64,000 nt of DNA. Origin: Polytrichum commune (Eukaryota; Streptophyta; Polytrichopsida; Polytrichales; Polytrichaceae). Location: NCBI GenBank assembly GCA_950295325.1, contig OX485805.1:24477501-24541500 (forward strand). The letters are read 5' to 3'. Shown here in pieces: positions 57,524 to 64,000 of this stretch (positions within the stretch are counted from its first letter, which is position 1; each line of letters opens with the position of its first letter). The translations under genes and the position numbers were made by a program. The notes under the pieces were generated by a model that ran no database searches, was not told where the DNA came from, and saw only the letters and a program-made list of their open reading frames with translations.

Positions 57524-60500
57524 CTATCCAACCATTTTCAAACTTTTATTTGGATTCTTCATCTTCAACAGGTCTTCCACTCTTTTTGCAAGACTCTCAT
57601 CAACATGTTTGAACACACCTAACTGGCGCTGAACAATATTATCCTTGACACCATGCATAGAGTTAGCGATGTTGTTCACAGTCTGCTCTTGATCATCAGC
57701 TGACATGAGTTTCCACAGCAACCTTGGCTGCTCAAAATCATCTTGCTGAGACCATTTACGGTGGGGTGATCGTCCCACTATCCCACCTGCATGCCTGTGC
57801 AGGTACAAACAAATCTTTTAATCTTTTAAATAATTGCACATTTTTGTTTTTTTATCATTTGAACCAAGAAATAAGATCAAGACCGCAGACTCTTAAAATG
57901 CCACATTTCATGGCACATAGCACTTATAAGCATGTGCAAGGACGCTCTTTCTATTCTAGCTTCAAGAATCAAGGTCCTTTAGTACATGCATAAATTCTGA
58001 TGAGCACAGTCAAGTAGCAAGCTCTCATTAGTTGACACTTCGTTGTTGCCTACATTGGACACAAACCCTTCTATCTACCAAGATCCAATTGAAGAGGTGC
58101 GTCCCCAATGGAATCATTCTTAACTTATCTAGATCACCCAAGACTTATTCCAATTTGTGTTGAAACCTAAATAGGCTACTTAAGAATGTTCTGCATGAGA
58201 CGGAAACAGCAAACAAAACACGTATGAAAAAAGGTCCTTCAAGCATGACACAAGGAATTTTGCACATGTTGATTGATCAATGCCTATTTGAAAACCACAT
58301 CCTCAAGAAGGGGAACTGACTTGTAAGGATGTATGTCAGGTCGGCTAGGATCAGGTTGTGGCAATTCACTGTACGAATTAGGAAAGTAATTAGGTGTGTT
58401 TCCACCATTGTCATTCACGGTCATCAGCCCATCCCGTGCATAAGTATGTACTTTCGCGAACGGACAAGTGTTGATTGGAATCTGTCATTACCATACGAAG
58501 AGTCAGAGTGAGATTCTGAACAAGGATGACAACGTGCTTCAAGAGATACATGGACATTTTTGTATGGCATGACTAAAGTTTTAGGCTTGTGGTAAGTCTA
58601 AGAAACCGGTCTGTTATTACCTACACTACGACCTCCTAAATGTACTAGAACTGCAAAATCTAAGCTAAGCAGGCCTTGGACACCTATATTTGAATGGTGG
58701 GTGGTTAGGTGTAGATTTGGGAACCATTCTAGGCTCAATAGTCAACATAATTAGGGGGACTATGTGGCCTGTTTATGACTCACTGCTTAATAGTGCTTAT
58801 GTCTTTGATAATTCCTAAGAATTCAAGGTTAGCTCCAAAAACTTTCTGGGGTTGATCCAAAGTTTTCCAGAAACATTTGTGGACGCACAGAGATTTCAAC
58901 CTCATGAATTTGAGTAGCACAAGATAGCAAACAACAAAAAGTAACCAAATGAGGCCCATCTACCTTGAATGGACAAGAACCAGAGATGGAAATACATTTC
59001 AGAATGAGGTTCTGAGACCCCTTATTGTAGCCAGTATAGAGCAAGGTACATAAGGCGATATCTTTGGAACTAACAGACATTAACATTCACGAACTTCAGT
59101 GAAAGCCATAGATGTCGTCCATCAAGTTAATGAAAATTTAGATGCTCCAGAACACAGAGATATATGTCAATGCATTTGTGAGGTTTACCTGCAAGAAATT
59201 GGCTCCCAAACGATGCCGGCCAGCATCATGATAAGCAAACAACCGAGTTTGCAAAATGCGATCAGGCGATGGTTCAATCCCAGGAACCATGTGTGCAGGT
59301 GAGAACGAACATTGCTCAACTTCAGCAAAGTAGTTTGTGGGGTTTTTGTCAAGTTTCAGCTTCCCAACTTCACGGAGTGGGTAGTCCTTGTGGCTCCACA
59401 CCTGTGGGAACACCATGTCTTAAATGGTTAGTATGTGCTGTTTGCCATGATTCTCAACTTGGATTTCAGAGTTAGGATATTTCTTGCGAATGTGATATGA
59501 GATATTGGCAACAATCTATGGAATTTTCTGATCTCCTCAGTTGCTGACAGAAGTAATTTTTCAAAGTCAAAAGTGCCGGAGTCATAAAACGACCAGGTAG
59601 CCCCCCCCCCCCAAATTGCCAATTGAGCCTAGAATGGCCAACAAATCTTGCACGTAGTCCAATCTCTTCTAAACACATCTTGGTGTCTGTTATTAGATCC
59701 ACACCTAACCACACACCACTCAAACTTAGGTCCCCAATTAAGATAAGTAACTGAATTACGCACGTTTTCCTTAAATGATCAAATCCTAATCAAATTCAGT
59801 AAAAAACATTTCACTTGAGAATGACTTCAACATCCTCTAATTTAGTTGCAGAAGCTAGTTTAGTAGAAATGGAACCACGCCTTTGTCAAGTCAAAAGGAT
59901 CCCATTTGTAATTGGCTGCATCCTCCAGAGGCATGACTTGCACACTGAATGTCCATGATGGACAATTCCCATTCTGAATGCTTAGAAATAGGTCCTCAAT
60001 TGCATAATCAGGGTTGGTTCCCGATAACTCCACAGCGCGCTCAGGAGAAAGGTTTTTAATTCCTTGGTCGCTGATAAAATGATACTTGACCCAGTGGGCT
60101 TTACCGTCTTTGTTGACCCACTTGAAGGTGTGTGAGCCAAATCCATGCATATGGCGAAACCCATCAGGAGTTCCTCGAGGGGAGAAGGTAATCAATACCT
60201 TTAAAAAACAAAAACAAAAAAACAACCAATCAAGATAATAGTCAGGAACATCTAGTTATTACTACACACCATTTTCTGACAACAGTTTGAAATTTTTGGA
60301 GCATTTGTTTGTTTTTTTTTTTAGGGATGTTCAGTTTTGATGCTATTAAGAAAGAAAGAGAGATCTACTCATTTCTCAAATGTTACATCATGTACAGATA
60401 GATCTAGGTAAAACAACAATGAGATTCTTAAATGATGAGAGTGCTTCAAACCTGGTGCACAGATTCAGGGACAAGGCTGAAAAAGTCCCAGACTGCATTT

Positions 60501-62222
60501 GCATCTTTCAAGTGTGTCTGTGGGTTACGCTTCTGAGAATGAATAAGATCCGGAAACTTCAATCCGTCTCGAATGAAGAATACCGGGGTGTTATTGCCAA
60601 CCACATCCCAGATTCCTTCTTCGGTGTAGAACTTCAGGGCAAATCCACGCGGATCTCGAGCCGTGTCTGCAGACCCTACCTCTCCACCCACAGTCGAAAA
60701 TCGTCCAAAAACAGGGGTTTTCTTGCCCACCTTGTTCAAGAAAGCGGCCTTGCAAATGTCGCTCACATCACTGAACCAGAAAACTTGTCGGTATCAATGA
60801 TCTAGAACACCTAACACTCCATTTCTCATATATGAAATGATGCCTTCAGTGATTTCAGTAAGGAGGCAATAATATAGGGTTCATCTGAATGCGAGTTTGT
60901 CATCATAGGACTGAGAGGAAGAGACTACTATACCTTGAAACTCAAACTGCAACATATTCTATAGTTGAGGATCACACTTGCATTGAATATGACAATTTGT
61001 CATATATAAACATTGTGCAATTTGACACATACTCTCTGTTGAATACATCCAGACACTTATATTCGAGTACATAAATAAAACATAGCTTTCGGAACTTTCT
61101 TATAAATCCACAAATCACAATCAAATGGGTAACATTACAAGGAGCAACCACCAGCCTTCTCTTATTTCTATGTACAAAATGCAAAGAAGACAGATCTTCT
61201 CTTACTGGGTAACTTCGAAGTAACCATGGCCTCCTCCACCCTTAGCATGAACCACACGCTCTGGTATTCGTTCCCGGTTAAAGTGGGCATGCTTCTCAAA
61301 CAAGTGCAGGTCTTCCAAGGTTAATGAGCCGCTATCACCAATTGTAAGACTGTGATATGCAAAGCCAAAAATTTCCCATTTGAGCCAACCGATCTATTGA
61401 AAATCAAGTGGCGATTGGAGGCAAACAATTCACATTTATTTCGTTGTGGACCTAGTATGGCATTCACAAGATTAGAGCTGGTTGATTTGTGACCTTTGTC
61501 TGCACTACAGAACAGTTAGATCAAACAAGACTTGCTTGAAAAGGATTCTTCTAAGTAAGGCGAGTTCATCATACGTTTCTCATCAAGTTCAACAAGATCA
61601 TCCTTGAAGAAATCCTAACAATCAGGTACACCTTCATGAATATCTATGTGAACAATTTCAATCTTCCACACATGAAAACTTCTGTCCTAAGTATCAGGAT
61701 AGAATGAACTTGACCCTATTCACCTGTTGTTATCATCGGAGACTGGGATGCCTCCCAGAGTAGTGTATGTATTCTCCGAACTTTGTGGACCTGCGTGGTG
61801 CCATCACCGCACAACAAAGACTTTTCAGTACTTTGAAAATGCAGTGCCAAAAAACACAACAGCATTTTATTTTTTATCGTAAGTGTGGCGAGAACAAAAT
61901 GTGCATACCCCCCTGTATAGCGCTGATTCCAATTTGGTGCGATGCAGTCCTGATGATCCCCTCCCTCTTCCATTTGCAAGTGGTTTAATCGTCAATGCGC
62001 AGTATGTTATGAAACAATCAAGAATTCTTGGATTTGGTTATTATGCAACCACACTGCGATAAGGAAAGTTGCAGGCGTCTTCTTGTTGCTCGCAGAACCA
62101 CAAAAGAAAACACTCCTAATGGAGCACATAGAAATACTGCAAAATCTTGACCACCAGAAAAAATGGCGAATTGTAGGTCGATATAATCCACTTGCCAATC
62201 CGCTCCTGGTACTCTCTGCCAT
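57524..62222 (-). CDS. Catalase (small-subunit, clade 3-like), eight exons
   Basis: Exons by splice sites and phase: 62222-62192 (tentative), 61790-61724, 61349-61206, 60770-60452, 60198-59881, 59401-59189, 58481-58321 and 57794-57524; 1524 nt, 507 residues. The heme enzyme splits hydrogen peroxide to water and oxygen. The distal His is in [13 protein letters not shown], the distal Asn in [12 protein letters not shown], and the heme-ligand Tyr in [47 protein letters not shown] and [13 protein letters not shown] read like bacterial, animal and fungal clade 3 catalases rather than the clade 1 type of seed plants. The C-terminal exon ([20 protein letters not shown]) ends LKMVG, with no SKL-type peroxisomal tail. 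The junction 59881/59401 needs a GC donor (AAG|GCGTGG). The first exon is weak: [10 protein letters not shown] at 62222 or MISGLVIGAA at 62252, same frame. Confidence 0.93.
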
Positions 62223-62279
62223 AGCTGCCCCTATTACTAATCCCGAAATCATTGCGATTGCGTGCACTAAGCTCTAATG

Positions 62280-63000
62280 GATGAATGCATGCCAAACTTG
62301 TGGTGGTCTCAACCCTAAATTTAGACTGCACATCATTCCGGGGTAGAATTCCACCGTCTCGTGAGACTAGAGAAATCAATTCCAATGAAGTATATTTTGC
62401 AAGGGTAGACGACAATCTTTTCTGTTTGTCTCTAGGAAAGAATTTTTCAGTGATGATGTCTGCATTTGCGAGAGAAAGGCTCCTAACGCAACAAAGAGTT
62501 ATGTATGATGCAAATACTGCGAAACCTATGAATGCATCTATGTATGAATGCATGTCAAACCCTATATTTAATGCATGTCAAACCCTATATTTGGACTGCA
62601 ACTCGTACTTCAGGCCCTTGAAGACTCCAAAACAGATCCGAATTGTTCAATTCAAAGCTCCCACACATCTGCATGTTTGATCATATATCGATCAGGAAGC
62701 TATTACTGATTTCGTACAGGCACGCAATTCTCACTTCAGAAAAATTCTTCACCGTAGGCGATACATCAGAATGCTTACCGTTCACGAATAAATCCAAGGA
62801 ACCACAAGAAAATCCGGAGTAGGGTTCCACCGTTTTGTGAGACTAGAGACACCAATGACACCATGGATGCAATCAGCAAAGGCAGGAGACGAGAATCTCT
62901 TCTGGTTGACTCTTGGCAAGGATTCTGCATGTAGGAATTGGTGAACTTCATGTTTTCCCTCCATGCTTGTTATGGAAGTGAGAGAATTTCGCAAGAATGA
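62280..63000. repeat. Imperfect duplicated segment upstream of the catalase gene
   Basis: About 62335-62470 and 62816-62960 share CCGGRGTAGRRTTCCACCGT, GTGAGACTAGAGA, GAGACGAGAATCTYTTCTG and GACTCTTGGCAAGGATT-like blocks in order. Between them ATGCATGTCAAACCCTATAT is directly repeated (62548-62600). On the minus strand both copies stay open and encode related peptides (SLPRVNQKRFSSP and FFPRDKQKRLSST). They could be a duplicated promoter, or alternative first exons. Confidence 0.6.
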
Positions 63001-64000
63001 TAAAAAGGTGAGAAAATTGAGCAGAGGAAAGTGGGCGGATTGAGCATGCCTTGCTTGGGGCTTGATCCTTGGGAAGCCATGGCAATCAAACTTCAAGGGA
63101 ACTTCACGGGCAGCGTCAGAAATTTTTCGGGTCGGTCCGTCGAATTTTTGGAATGGCGGGCAGGGTGTTGCTGGAGTATTATGAGGTGGGAGGTAGAAGA
63201 GAGGTGTGTCCCTTTGATAAATTGCCACCTTTTCAATTGCAAACATCAAAGGTAGAGGGTGCTAAAACCGTCACTCTAAGCGCAGAGTAAAGAATATTAG
63301 TATTAGATTGCAAGAAACCAAAATTTCTCTTGTTGGAAATTTAAAAGTATTTCCAACGTTCCAAAGTATGTCTTCTTTGAATTTAGTATGCAAAAGTTAT
63401 AAGGGTTCAAAATTTCATTGGTAGATTACCTAAAACTGTTAGGGGGTTTATGTTCATGTGGTGAACATTCTCACAATCGGCATGTACTAATCGTGCAAGA
63501 TTTTAGGGTGTTGTTTTTGGGTGGTTGTTGCTTGTAGCGCTCTCCACCTCAATTGCCATTGTATAAGGTAAGTAGATCTTAAACATACACTTTTAGCTTT
63601 GCACCCACTTCTTGTACGATATAAAACACACAATTAAGGTAGATGGATCTTCAATGGATTTTTATTTTTATTTTTCCGACTTAGTGCCTTCTCCTAGGAT
63701 ATGGAACACATGATTAGTATGAAATGGTTAACATATCCAAATTGAATATGTAGCCACTTTTCTCATCATTTTCAAAGCTCGTATGAATGTCTTATTCATT
63801 ATTGAAGTGAAGAGTCTTGTGCTCATTAATTAATCATATAAGTCCCTCTTAATGATATGTATTTTTTTTTTAATTTTCAAGAGGAGAGCATTGACTACAA
63901 TCCTTGGAGTGACTGTAACAAACCTCCCACGAGTTTGCCACCGACTTTCATAATAACAACTATCAATCAAAATGATGAGTTGAAGAGCTCAGTTTATTTT
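63001..64000. other. Intergenic stretch, nothing assigned
   Basis: 63030-63290 is GC-richer, with overlapping open frames on both strands but no recognised motif. The rest is AT-rich, with no gene seen. Confidence 0.4.

Noticed and set aside
62782-63249. 155-codon minus frame considered as catalase exon 1
   Set aside because: None of its GT sites leaves the single base needed to join exon 2 in phase.

Overview
The window looks like nuclear DNA of a large, repeat-rich streptophyte genome (a land plant or a close algal relative). The evidence is an AP2/ERF transcription-factor gene, intron-rich genes with GT-AG junctions, PIF/Harbinger-, pogo- and Mutator-type DNA transposons and their MITEs, a tRNA-type SINE, and long AT-rich intergenic stretches. 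The species cannot be named from the sequence alone.

Three host genes can be supported. An intronless AP2/ERF gene lies at 33249-34205 (+). A five-exon Yippee-like zinc-binding protein gene lies at 52964-54141 (-) and fits the family consensus at every position checked. A catalase gene of about eight exons lies at 57524-62222 (-); its protein reads as the small-subunit type common in bacteria, animals and fungi. The catalase and Yippee genes were assembled here from short exons by following splice junctions and reading phase.

The main feature of the left part is a nested transposon stack at 7251-17072. A TA-flanked element with perfect 26-bp terminal inverted repeats has been split by an 8.87-kb Mutator-like element (7266-16134) with a perfect 9-bp target duplication and 330-370-bp terminal inverted repeats. 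The Mutator-like element carries two convergent genes: a SWIM-type MULE transposase of about 927 codons on the minus strand, and a large uncharacterised partner protein with a C2HC finger on the plus strand. The layout resembles maize MuDR. Both genes are broken. The transposase has three in-frame TAG codons, and a 973-bp insertion with TG...CA ends sits inside its SWIM motif. That insertion is an almost continuous chain of perfect short hairpins.

The rest is mostly layered repeats: PIF/Harbinger-like MITEs with TAA/TTA duplications (1-138, 307-781, 1859-2357, 20272-21327, 24299-25821, 36731-37220); a pogo-like family with TA duplications (24608-25373, 40889-41683, 52015-52730); a small MITE family (17708, 29097, 31938); a SINE with a 16-bp target duplication (6873-7090); Ty3/gypsy integrase remains (49440-50035, -); remains of a second SWIM-type gene (4369-5291, -); an unassigned two-exon gene remnant (44000-44770, -); and several tandem arrays (31060-32380, 40726-40886, 44990-45850, 47584-48012, 50866-51850, 54356-55545). 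No rRNA gene, convincing tRNA gene or CRISPR array was seen.
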